Positions 55,905 to 64,000 of a stretch of 64,000 bases of DNA are shown here, piece by piece. The notes below the pieces were generated by a model, which was not told where the DNA came from, made no database searches, and saw nothing but the letters and a program-made list of their open reading frames with translations. The stretch comes from Yersinia aldovae ATCC 35236 (GTDB lineage: Bacteria > Pseudomonadota > Gammaproteobacteria > Enterobacterales > Enterobacteriaceae), in contig NZ_ACCB01000007.1 of assembly GCF_000173735.1 (NCBI RefSeq), forward strand, positions 1 to 64,000. Direction: 5' to 3'. Both the position numbers and the translations under genes were made by a program. Within the stretch, counting starts at the first letter, position 1; every line of letters begins with the position of its first letter.

Positions 55905-57662
55905 TCAGGCAAGGGAATCGGCTCGCCGGAAACGGCCCTGATAATCAAATATCTTTTCTCTAATTTGCCACCATTGTCCTCGACGGCGGGCGACGACAAA
56001 ATCCGGGTAACGCAATAGCACTTGTTGCGCGATAACATCAGCCGCGGTTGACCATTTCAATGTAATACCCGGTGCCCGTTGATGTGGGCGCAAGAAGATT
56101 TGCTCAAAAGCCATGCGCTGTGCGGGGGTGGTGAGCCGAAAACGCTCACTGGTGTTAGTGCCATCCTCGTCGTAATAGGTGATTTTCAGCCACTCACCTT
56201 TGGCATCATTGCCATTTTCCAGGTTCATCCCACCACAACGCAGTACCAGTGCGTCCTTTAATTTCAGTGCGGCTTTGAGCATATCATCGGGATCGACCAG
56301 CACCGCCTGACACTGATGACAGCGGCGGGCTGCAATATCATTCTCTGCGCCGCACTGCGGACAAGATTTAAAGCGGAAGCGGTAATCACACTGTGCTCGC
56401 GCACCTTGATCATCCTCAAACCAGCCCTGGCAGCGGCGACCATAGTGTTCAATAATCTCGCCTGACTCGGTGCATTTCCCCCAGAAAATATTGGCGAAGC
56501 CGCAATCCGGGCAGAATACTTGTACCGGCTGGCTGCCGCTGTGGGGTTTACTGGTGCCAACCTCCGGTGTGAAAAGGTCGTGGGGGTTGCCGGCGTAATC
56601 CAGAATCAGGCAGTCTTCTTTGCCTGGATAAAGCCGCAACCCTCGCCCAACGATTTGCTGATACAAACTGACGGACTCTGTTGGGCGAAGAATCGCAATT
56701 AAGTCCACATGAGGCGCATCAAAACCGGTGGTCAGCACCGCCACATTCACCAGATAGCGCAGTTGTTGTTGCTTAAAGGCATTAATCAGCGCATCCCGCT
56801 CGGCCGGTGGGGTTGTGGCACTGACCAGCGCGGCCTCGCCCTTGGGTAACAAGCCATACACTTCTTTCGCGTGCTCGACCGTCGCGGCAAAGATCATCAC
56901 CCCACGGCGGTTCGCAGCATATTCAATGACCTGGCTGATAATATGTGGGGTAATTCGTTGTTGTTGCTTGAGTTCGCGGTCTAAATCGACTTCACGAAAC
57001 ATACCGTCACTGTTACTGGTCAGCCGGCTAAAATCATATTGCACGACGGGCATATCCAGCCGCTCCGGTGGCACCAGAAAGCCGTGCTTAATCATATAAC
57101 GCAGGGGTAATTCATAGATGCAATCACGGAATAGGGCTTTCTCATCACCCCGCGTTATGCCGTGATAGTGGAATTGATAAATCCAGCCTTTGCCCAGCCG
57201 GTAAGGTGTTGCGGTTAGCCCCAGCAAGCGCAAGCGCGGATTGGTGGTGCGTAAATGCTGAATAATTTGCTGATACTGGCTGTCATCGTCATCGCTGATA
57301 CGGTGGCATTCGTCGATTATCAACAGCGAAAAGGCACTATCAAACAGTGACAGATTACGTGCCACGGACTGCACGCTGCCAAATACCACTTTCCCTGCGC
57401 TTTGCCGTTGTTGCAGCCCGGCGGCGAAGATGTCGGCGTCTAAGCCGTAAGCGCAGTATTTGGCATGATTCTGGGCTACCAATTCTTTGACGTGGGCCAG
57501 AACCAGTACACGCCCACGGGCTAATTTTGCCAGTTCAGCGATCACCAGACTTTTGCCTGCGCCGGTAGGTAATACAATCAGAGCGGGTTCGGCGTGGCGG
57601 CGAAAATGGGCGAGGGTCGCCTCTACAGCCTCTTGTTGATAAGGACGTAACGTAAAGGCCAT
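55905..57662 (-). CDS. radD: DNA repair helicase-like protein RadD (YejH)
   Basis: A 585-aa SF2 helicase-type ATPase (E. coli 586 aa). Walker [15 protein letters not shown] box (IIDECHRIS), [12 protein letters not shown] and the QxxGRxxR motif ([11 protein letters not shown]) are present; Cys clusters between residues about 400 and 475 suggest zinc binding. RadD aids recombinational repair. The start at 57662 ([20 protein letters not shown]) fits the family; the longer frame to 57752 does not. Confidence 0.95.
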   Translation of the reverse strand: MAFTLRPYQQEAVEATLAHFRRHAEPALIVLPTGAGKSLVIAELAKLARGRVLVLAHVKELVAQNHAKYCAYGLDADIFAAGLQQRQSAGKVVFGSVQSVARNLSLFDSAFSLLIIDECHRISDDDDSQYQQIIQHLRTTNPRLRLLGLTATPYRLGKGWIYQFHYHGITRGDEKALFRDCIYELPLRYMIKHGFLVPPERLDMPVVQYDFSRLTSNSDGMFREVDLDRELKQQQRITPHIISQVIEYAANRRGVMIFAATVEHAKEVYGLLPKGEAALVSATTPPAERDALINAFKQQQLRYLVNVAVLTTGFDAPHVDLIAILRPTESVSLYQQIVGRGLRLYPGKEDCLILDYAGNPHDLFTPEVGTSKPHSGSQPVQVFCPDCGFANIFWGKCTESGEIIEHYGRRCQGWFEDDQGARAQCDYRFRFKSCPQCGAENDIAARRCHQCQAVLVDPDDMLKAALKLKDALVLRCGGMNLENGNDAKGEWLKITYYDEDGTNTSERFRLTTPAQRMAFEQIFLRPHQRAPGITLKWSTAADVIAQQVLLRYPDFVVARRRGQWWQIREKIFDYQGRFRRADSLA

Positions 57663-58090
57663 CAGGCGGCCTGCCAGATGAAGACATTCGCGATATTTAA
57701 CCGATTGATCACTTGCAATCCATTCACCATTTGCAACAATTTCCTGTGCCATAGGAGTGATATTTATCTCTCTTTATGGCTAAAAACTTTCTATTATTAT
57801 GCCTGCCTGAGGGCGATGGCGCGAGCGCCTTAATGCTGCAATTTCAACTGAGAAGAGGAACGCGTGTTTCCCAATAACCGCATTTTAACTAACTGTTCCT
57901 AGGATGATGCGGCAACCACCGCTATACTGATCAGTCTGGTAGGTTAGGCAGCAAATGATTTCCTCCTATACAACTTTACTGCTTCATTCATTTCACACCG
58001 TACTATTAACATTTTGCCGTCGTTGGCAGGTGTGATTGCGGCTATGGTGCCCGTCAGCGGTACGATTTTATTACAGGCAAAGTAGATTCA
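57663..58090. other. Intergenic region radD / rsuA
   Basis: A 428-bp divergent gap. It must hold promoters for radD and rsuA. A small hairpin GGCGC-GA-GCGCC is visible near 57818. No gene or known RNA was recognised. Confidence 0.5.
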
Positions 58091-58801
58091 ATGCGATTGG
58101 ACAAGTTTTTATCTCAGCAACTAGGTGTCAGCCGGGCGTTAGTCGCGCGCGAGCTGCGGGCTAAACGTGTAACCATTGATGGTGAGGTGGTCAAAAGTGG
58201 TGCCATTAAGCTGACACCAGAGCAAGACGTGAGATTTGATGGTAACCCATTACAACAAACGGTTGGCCCACGTTACTTTATGCTGAACAAACCGCAGGGC
58301 TATGTGTGCTCAACGGAAGACCCGGATCACCCTACTGTGCTCTACTTTTTGGATGAGCCAGTGGCGTACAAACTCCACGCTGCCGGTCGGTTAGATATTG
58401 ATACCACCGGGCTGGTACTGATGACGGATGATGGTCAGTGGTCGCACCGGATCACCTCTCCGCGTCATCATTGTGAAAAAACCTATCTGGTGACGCTCGA
58501 GCACCCACTCGCTGACGATACTGCTCAACAGTTTACTGATGGTGTGCAGTTACACAATGAAGAATCTCTGACCAAACCGGCTCGGCTTGAGGTTATTGAG
58601 CCGCAGTTGGTACGTTTGACTCTTAGCGAGGGGCGCTATCATCAGGTAAAACGGATGTTTGCGGCCGTGGGCAACCGGGTATTGGAACTGCACCGTGAGC
58701 GAATCGGCGAGATCAAACTTGATGATGATTTGGCACCCGGTGAGTACCGTCCGTTGACCGAAGAAGAGATTGCCAGCGTAGGCGCGCCACATCTGCTGTA
58801 A
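58091..58801 (+). CDS. rsuA: 16S rRNA pseudouridine(516) synthase RsuA
   Basis: A 236-aa enzyme (E. coli 231 aa): an N-terminal S4 RNA-binding domain ([20 protein letters not shown]) and a catalytic domain with Asp in [35 protein letters not shown] is characteristic of the RsuA branch. It modifies U516 in 16S rRNA. It is followed by bcr as in E. coli. Confidence 0.96.
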   Translation: MRLDKFLSQQLGVSRALVARELRAKRVTIDGEVVKSGAIKLTPEQDVRFDGNPLQQTVGPRYFMLNKPQGYVCSTEDPDHPTVLYFLDEPVAYKLHAAGRLDIDTTGLVLMTDDGQWSHRITSPRHHCEKTYLVTLEHPLADDTAQQFTDGVQLHNEESLTKPARLEVIEPQLVRLTLSEGRYHQVKRMFAAVGNRVLELHRERIGEIKLDDDLAPGEYRPLTEEEIASVGAPHLL

Positions 58802-58875
58802 CGGGTTTTCTGCTGTGGCGTTAAGGCATCTTATCAGCCTGCTTTGCAGGGCAAGGTATTGAAGGAGTGAAGTGA

Positions 58876-60078
58876 GTGCAAGAGAAGAACCGGACATCCC
58901 ACATTGGCTTTATCTTTATTCTTGGCCTGCTATCGATGTTGATGCCGCTGGCAATTGATATGTATTTGCCGAGTATGCCTATCATTGCCCAAGAGTTTGG
59001 CGTAGAGAGTGGCAGCGTTCAAATGACGCTGAGCGCCTATGTGCTAGGGTTTGCCATTGGGCAGATGTTTTATGGCCCAATGGCGGACAGCATCGGGCGT
59101 AAGCCGGTCATCTTCTGGGGGACGCTGACTTTTGCTCTTGCGGGTATGGCTTGTGCAATGGCGCAATCAATCGAACAATTGATTAACTTACGTTTCTTGC
59201 ATGGTTTGTCGGCTGCTGCTGCGAGTGTGGTGATCAATGCATTGATGCGAGATATGTTCACCAAAGATGAATTTTCTCGCATGATGTCTTTTGTGGTCTT
59301 GGTGATGACGATTGCCCCGCTGCTGGCACCGATTATCGGTGGTGCGTTGTTGGTGTGGTTTAGTTGGCACGCTATCTTCTGGAGTATGGCGGGTGCTGCG
59401 CTGGTTGGGGCAGTATTGGTGGCGTTATTTATTAAAGAAACCTTGCCGAAAGAGAAACGACAGAAGTTTCATTTGCGCACCACGATTGGCAATTTTGGCG
59501 CTTTGTTCCGCCACAAGCGGGTATTGAGTTATATGCTCGCCAGTGGCTTCTCCTTTGCCGGTATGTTCTCATTCCTCAGCGCTGGCCCATTCGTTTATAT
59601 CGAGTTAAACGGGGTTTCACCACAGCATTTTGGTTACTATTTTGCGCTGAATATTGTCTTCTTGTTCCTGATGACGGTGATTAATACCCGTAATGTTCGC
59701 CGGTTTGGTGCGCTGAAGATGTTCCGTTTTGGTATGACCGTGCAGTTTGTCATGGGAATTTGGTTACTGGTGGTGTGTGCCACTGGCATGGGGTTCTGGG
59801 CATTGGTGCTGGGGGTGGCGGCTTATGTTGGCTGTATCGCCATGATAACCTCCAATGCGATGGCGGTGATTTTGGATGATTTCCCGCACATGGCGGGCAC
59901 GGCATCTTCTCTGGCGGGCACCTTACGCTTTGGGATTGGCGCGGTGGTCGGGACATTGCTCTCGATGGCACCGTCGCGCAGCGCCTGGCCGATGGTCAGC
60001 TCAATGGCATTTTGTATTATTGCCGCGATGTTACTGTATCTCTACGCCAGCCGCCCGGCGAAGGGTGCCACGTCGTAA
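58876..60078 (+). CDS. bcr: Bcr/CflA-family drug efflux transporter
   Basis: A 400-aa major facilitator with 12 predicted membrane helices. The motif-A loop [19 protein letters not shown] and [20 protein letters not shown] are typical of Bcr, the proton-driven exporter of bicyclomycin and related compounds. The start is GTG with AGGAG upstream, 74 bp after rsuA. Confidence 0.95.
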   Translation: MQEKNRTSHIGFIFILGLLSMLMPLAIDMYLPSMPIIAQEFGVESGSVQMTLSAYVLGFAIGQMFYGPMADSIGRKPVIFWGTLTFALAGMACAMAQSIEQLINLRFLHGLSAAAASVVINALMRDMFTKDEFSRMMSFVVLVMTIAPLLAPIIGGALLVWFSWHAIFWSMAGAALVGAVLVALFIKETLPKEKRQKFHLRTTIGNFGALFRHKRVLSYMLASGFSFAGMFSFLSAGPFVYIELNGVSPQHFGYYFALNIVFLFLMTVINTRNVRRFGALKMFRFGMTVQFVMGIWLLVVCATGMGFWALVLGVAAYVGCIAMITSNAMAVILDDFPHMAGTASSLAGTLRFGIGAVVGTLLSMAPSRSAWPMVSSMAFCIIAAMLLYLYASRPAKGATS

Positions 60079-60827
60079 AAGTGCTACTTTTTTAGAATGG
60101 TCGATGCTGAACGCACAATGCGGGGAAGGGGACAGGTTCTCCCTCCCTCGTTGTTTCCTTTCAGCACCGAGTATTGCCTTCCTTTTGCCCTCCTTATTAA
60201 TTCCTTCATAATACTTATTTATCCTTATTTTCGAGGGTGATATCGCCCGAATTGCACCTGAAAAGAGCGCAAATATTGAGTTTCATCAATATAATAATCA
60301 TGTTTATTATTATATGTTGCATAGTTGTATTTGACACCATATTGTTAACTTTCGCGTAATGATATAAAAAAACAGACGGTTTTATTACCTGATTTTTCGT
60401 TATTATTCATGCCAATTAAATTGTGACTAATGATCACTAATGTAGTTATTTATCAATTAATTATGGTGATAATACTCCGTTCTTTTCTTGTGTGTTTGTT
60501 CCTCAAATGTAAAATAATGACATGAGTTAGGTAATGGATTTGCAATAAAAATGGTTGAGATGAGCGCGATAAAGGGTTAAATATAACGAAAAATGGGATC
60601 TAAATCCCAAAGCTACAGATCCAGTCGCTGCATTTTGGCTGAAAAATGCTCAAAAAGGGCGTGTAAAAATATTTGTTAGACATAAGTTTCTAAAATGTTA
60701 TGAGTGTTGTGTTTTGATAAGATATGAGCTGAGCACAATGATAACTTAGCGACTATAACTTTAGTAAGTGTGAGCCTTGTGGTGTTTTTGTAACTTTTGA
60801 ATTTTTATTTTTGACTAGGAAAGACAC
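60079..60827. other. Long AT-rich intergenic region bcr / yejG
   Basis: About 750 bp without a supported gene. Just after bcr there is a short AAAAGT/ACTTTT hairpin with a T run (near 60076-60093) that may end the bcr transcript. Two small hairpins, GGGAT-CTAA-ATCCC (60595-60608) and GCATTTT-GGCTGA-AAAATGC (60630-60649), lie in the probable yejG leader. A small RNA is possible but not shown. Confidence 0.45.
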
Positions 60828-61172
60828 GTGAATAATATCCAACTTTCGGTGGTACATCGTCTGCCGCAAAGTTACCGTTGGTTATCTGGGTTTATCGGCG
60901 TCAAAGTTGAGCCGATTCCGTTGGCCGCGATAGACGATACCAATGACCTAATGGGGCTGAAACTACTCAGTCACGACGGTAATAATGCACAGATTATCAT
61001 GCAGCGGCTCAATCTTTCGCTACAAGAGATCCAAGTGGATTCGGCGATTATTGATTGGGAAGGGGAGCCTTGCCTGTTTGTTCACTGCAAGGATGAGAGT
61101 GCGACTATGTGCCGCCTGAAAGATGTCGGCGTGGCGATTGCCGAAACCATGACAGCGCTTTATCCCTTCTGA
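60828..61172 (+). CDS. yejG: YejG family protein
   Basis: A 114-aa protein, the same length as E. coli YejG and colinear with it (QLSVVHRLPQSYRWLSGF, GVKVEPIP, EGEPCLFVH, CRLKDVGVAIAE). The function is not established. The initiator is GTG, with AGGAAAG upstream. It converges with yejF. Confidence 0.93.
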   Translation: MNNIQLSVVHRLPQSYRWLSGFIGVKVEPIPLAAIDDTNDLMGLKLLSHDGNNAQIIMQRLNLSLQEIQVDSAIIDWEGEPCLFVHCKDESATMCRLKDVGVAIAETMTALYPF

Positions 61173-61191
61173 GCCGTTACTGAAAATCCGT

Positions 61192-61215
61192 CGGCATTTC
61201 ATGCTGGCGTTTTTT
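61192..61215 (+). terminator. Terminator after yejG
   Basis: CGGCAT / ATGCTG (one G-U pair) with loop TTC is followed by GCG and six T. It is positioned between the convergent yejG and yejF. Confidence 0.55.
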
Positions 61216-61244
61216 CCTGCCTGGATATCCGCATCGCACCCAGA

Positions 61245-62837
61245 TCAGTCGGCAAATTGTAATAACTGCTGAGTATATTGCTGCTTCGGTGCGGCAAATA
61301 TCGCCTGGCAGTCACCTTGCTCCACCACTTCACCTTGTCTTAGTACAATCACTTGATGGCAGAGCGAGCGCACCACTTGTAAGTCATGGCTGATAAACAG
61401 GTAACTGAGCTGATGACGTTGCTGAAGGGATTTCAGCAAGGCCAGAATTTGCGCCTGTACCGATTTATCCAGTGAAGAGGTCGGTTCATCGAGAATAAGC
61501 AACTGAGGTTGCAGAATAAGCGCGCGGGCAATAGCAATACGCTGGCGCTGTCCGCCAGAGAACTCGGTCGGATAGCGATAACGGCTAACCGGGTCTAATC
61601 CCACTTCTTCCATTGCCTTAATCACCCGTTGTTCGCGGTGTGCGGCACTCAGTCTTTGATGGACTTCTAACCCTTCGGCGATAATCTGCTGAACGTTCAG
61701 CCGTGGGTTTAGTGCTGAGTAAGGGTCCTGGAACACCACCTGAATGCGGCTACGATAGGGCAGCATCTGCTTGGGGGTAAATTTGTGCAGTGGTTGTCCG
61801 CTAAACCAAATCTCGCCTTTGGAGGGCAGTAAACGCAGTAATGCCAGCCCTGAGGTACTTTTCCCTGAGCCTGATTCACCGACCAACCCGAGGCTTTCAC
61901 CTGGATTGAGGGTAAAGCTTAAGTCTTTTAGCGCATAATGGTAATCAACGGTACGTCGCAATAAACCACGTTTGATGGGAAACGCAACCTGTAGCCCTTT
62001 CACTTCAAGCAGCGGTTTTAGGCCCGGCGTGAGGGGCAGCGGATCACCTTGTGGCTCTGCATCTAATAACTGGCGCGTATAGGGGTGCTGTGGTGCGCTA
62101 AACAGCGCCTGACGGCTATTCTGCTCCACTTTTCGCCCTTCGCGCATTACCGCCACGTTATCTGCCAGACGACGCACGATATTGAGGTTATGGGTGATAA
62201 ACAGCAGGCTCATGCCCATCTCTTGCTTTAGCTCTTTCAGCAAACTCAAAATCTGAGCCTGAACAGACACATCCAGCGCCGTGGTGGGTTCATCGGCAAT
62301 CAATAGCTTGGGTTGCGTCAAAACCGCCATTGCTATCATCACGCGCTGGCGCTCGCCACCGGAAAGTTGATGGGGGAAGTCGCCCAAGCGCCCTTTAGCA
62401 TTGCGAATACCAACTCTGTCGAGGCATTGAATAATTTCCGCGCGGGCTGCCTCTTGGCGCATCCCACGATGCAGTGACAACACCTCTGCCAACTGTTTCT
62501 CAATAGTATGCAGCGGGTTTAGCGATACCATCGGCTCCTGGAAAATCATTGAAATCTGATTGCCGCGCACTTTACGCAGCGTCGGTTCATCGGCGTGCAG
62601 CAGTGACTGACCGGCAAACAGAATTTCACCGCTTGGATAGATTACCGGCGGTGAGGGGAGTAAACGCAGTATCGACAACGCCGTGACGCTCTTGCCTGAA
62701 CCGGATTCCCCAACCAATGCCAGTGTTTCACCGGTTGCGATTTGCAACGACAGCTCGCTGACCACCTCGCGTTCAACGCCAGCCTGACGAAATGCAATAC
62801 TGAGGTTCTGAATATCCAAAAGTGGAGAAGTCGTCAT
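61245..62837 (-). CDS. yejF: Microcin C/peptide ABC transporter ATPase YejF
   Basis: A 530-aa double ATPase (E. coli 529 aa) with two ABC cassettes. Each has Walker A GESGSGKS; the signatures are LSGGERQRV and FSGGQRQRI and the Walker B segments [12 protein letters not shown] and [12 protein letters not shown]. It powers the YejABEF oligopeptide importer. The ATG at 62837 is adjacent to the yejE stop; a longer frame inside yejE was rejected. Confidence 0.96.
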   Translation of the reverse strand: MTTSPLLDIQNLSIAFRQAGVEREVVSELSLQIATGETLALVGESGSGKSVTALSILRLLPSPPVIYPSGEILFAGQSLLHADEPTLRKVRGNQISMIFQEPMVSLNPLHTIEKQLAEVLSLHRGMRQEAARAEIIQCLDRVGIRNAKGRLGDFPHQLSGGERQRVMIAMAVLTQPKLLIADEPTTALDVSVQAQILSLLKELKQEMGMSLLFITHNLNIVRRLADNVAVMREGRKVEQNSRQALFSAPQHPYTRQLLDAEPQGDPLPLTPGLKPLLEVKGLQVAFPIKRGLLRRTVDYHYALKDLSFTLNPGESLGLVGESGSGKSTSGLALLRLLPSKGEIWFSGQPLHKFTPKQMLPYRSRIQVVFQDPYSALNPRLNVQQIIAEGLEVHQRLSAAHREQRVIKAMEEVGLDPVSRYRYPTEFSGGQRQRIAIARALILQPQLLILDEPTSSLDKSVQAQILALLKSLQQRHQLSYLFISHDLQVVRSLCHQVIVLRQGEVVEQGDCQAIFAAPKQQYTQQLLQFAD

Positions 62838-62838
62838 A

Positions 62839-63864
62839 TCAGTACGCCTTACTTGGGTCAAAGGCGTCACGGACTGCTTCGCCGATAAAAATCAACAGAG
62901 ATAACAGCATCGCGAGTACCAGAAATGCGGTTATTCCCAGCCAGGGTGCCTGAAGGTTATTTTTACCTTCAAGCAGCAGCCCACCCAGTGAGGGTGAACC
63001 CATTGGCAGGCCAAAGCCGAGGAAGTCCAGTGAGGTCAGGGTGGTTATTGAACCGCACAAAATAAAGGGCAGGAAAGTCAATGTTGCTACCATCGCATTG
63101 GGCAACATATGCCGCGTCATAATCACCCGGTCACCGACGCCCATCGCCCTTGCCGCGCGGATATAGTCATAATTACGGGTGCGCAGAAACTCCGCCCGCA
63201 CCACGCCGACCAACCCCATCCAGCCAAATAGCACGGTGATGGCCAATAACCACCAGAAGTTCGGCTGCACGATACTGGAGAGTAAAATCACTAAAAACAG
63301 TGTTGGCATCCCAGACCAGACTTCAATAAAACGCTGTCCCCACAGGTCAATCCGCCCGCCGTAATAACCTTGAATTGCACCCGCGCAGATGCCAATCACA
63401 CTGGAAAACAGCGTTAATGTCAGGCCGAATAACAGCGAAATGCGAAATCCATAGATAACTTTGGCCAGCACATCCCCGCCGGTGCTGTCAGTACCTAACA
63501 GATTGGTGCGATTCGGCGGCGAAGGGAAGGGGACATCGGTGGCAAAATTGATAGTGTTATTGCTAAAACGAATCGGTGCCCAGATAGCCCAACCATTATC
63601 GTTAATTCGCCCAATCACATACGGGTCTTGATAATCCGCTGCGGTGGTGAGAATACCGCCAAAGGTCGATTCGCTGTAATTGCTCATGAAGGGCATATAA
63701 ATCTTACCCTGATAGCTCACCAGTAGCGGTTTGTCATTGGCGATAAACTCGGCAAATAAGCTGATGACAAATAGCGCCAGGAAGATCCACAGTGACCAGT
63801 AGCCCCGCTTGTTATGGCGAAAACGTGCCCAGCGGGCCTGATTAATGGCACTTAATTTTATCAT
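62839..63864 (-). CDS. yejE: Peptide ABC transporter permease YejE
   Basis: A 341-aa inner-membrane permease, the same length as E. coli YejE. Six membrane helices and the binding-protein-dependent transport motif (RTRNYDYIRAARAMGVGD) are present; NLLGTDSTGGDVLAKVIYGF precedes the permease domain. It pairs with YejB. The ATG overlaps the yejB stop by one base. Confidence 0.96.
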   Translation of the reverse strand: MIKLSAINQARWARFRHNKRGYWSLWIFLALFVISLFAEFIANDKPLLVSYQGKIYMPFMSNYSESTFGGILTTAADYQDPYVIGRINDNGWAIWAPIRFSNNTINFATDVPFPSPPNRTNLLGTDSTGGDVLAKVIYGFRISLLFGLTLTLFSSVIGICAGAIQGYYGGRIDLWGQRFIEVWSGMPTLFLVILLSSIVQPNFWWLLAITVLFGWMGLVGVVRAEFLRTRNYDYIRAARAMGVGDRVIMTRHMLPNAMVATLTFLPFILCGSITTLTSLDFLGFGLPMGSPSLGGLLLEGKNNLQAPWLGITAFLVLAMLLSLLIFIGEAVRDAFDPSKAY

Positions 63865-64000
63865 TATTGGCGGCCCTCAAAATCAATCCGTGGGTCTACC
63901 AGGGTATAGGTAATATCGCTGATGATATTGAGCAGCAAACCAATCAAGGTGAAAATATAAAGAGTGCCAAACATCACCGGATAATCGCGCTGCAAGGTCG
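63864..64000 (-). CDS. yejB: Peptide ABC transporter permease YejB, C-terminal end
   Basis: Only the last 45 codons are in the window ([20 protein letters not shown] ... [10 protein letters not shown] and stop). This is the usual end of YejB, with its last membrane helix. The gene continues beyond the right edge. Confidence 0.93.
   Translation of the reverse strand, partial: TLQRDYPVMFGTLYIFTLIGLLLNIISDITYTLVDPRIDFEGRQ

Overview
The window is a chromosomal segment of an enterobacterium, most probably a Yersinia species. This is judged from recognised gene families and gene order, not from a search. The right-hand 12 kb (yejM, yejL, yejK, rplY, radD, rsuA, bcr, yejG, yejF, yejE, yejB) is the standard enterobacterial backbone order.

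Positions 311-30775 are a pathogenicity island. Its centre (2453-27709) matches Salmonella SPI-2 gene for gene and in the same order: divergent ssrB-ssrA, then ssaB-C-D-E, sseA-B, sscA, sseC-D-E, sscB, sseF-G, ssaG-H-I-J, a SctK-like gene, ssaK-L-M-V-N-O-P-Q-R-S-T-U. It therefore carries the whole injectisome, the translocon (SseB/C/D) with its chaperones, the gatekeeper set and even SseF/SseG. Both ends carry large proteins I do not recognise from Salmonella: a 674-aa protein directly downstream of ssrB, and two tandem paralogues (501 and 471 aa) directly downstream of ssaU. All three have a WxxFxxFF-like motif at residues 29-41, the place and spacing of the WEK(I/M)xxFF signal of Salmonella SPI-2 effectors, and the 674-aa protein also has an HExxH zinc-protease motif. 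They are strong candidates for undescribed effectors. Four apparatus genes (ssaB, ssaO, ssaT, ssaU) are out of frame by one extra base in or beside a homopolymer. Either the sequence has errors, or the system is decaying, or slippage is used.

Positions 30962-44821 form a glutamate-fermentation module (methylaspartate pathway). It has a dicarboxylate/amino-acid symporter, DUF4387, an AtuA-like protein (one frameshift), methylaspartate ammonia-lyase, coenzyme-B12-dependent glutamate mutase (GlmE, GlmL, GlmS), the B12 genes pduX, cobA and a corrinoid adenosyltransferase, a LysR regulator and a class I fumarase likely to be a mesaconase (FumD). The enzymes would convert glutamate via methylaspartate and mesaconate to citramalate, while the B12 genes supply the cofactor.

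Positions 44911-52100 are a patchwork: tRNA-Thr(UGU), ampH, a metallo-beta-lactamase-fold hydrolase, remnants of a chemotaxis receptor and of a phage repressor, a LexA-controlled dinI, an RluA-type pseudouridine synthase and yaiL. Then comes an 82-bp perfect duplication of the 3' part of tRNA-Pro(GGG) and its terminator. It brackets a small phage-derived cassette (DUF1493 gene plus partner) that also lies between two tail-fibre-assembly fragments.

From 52150 to the end the window is ordinary backbone, ending inside yejB. No CRISPR array and no intact insertion sequence was seen.
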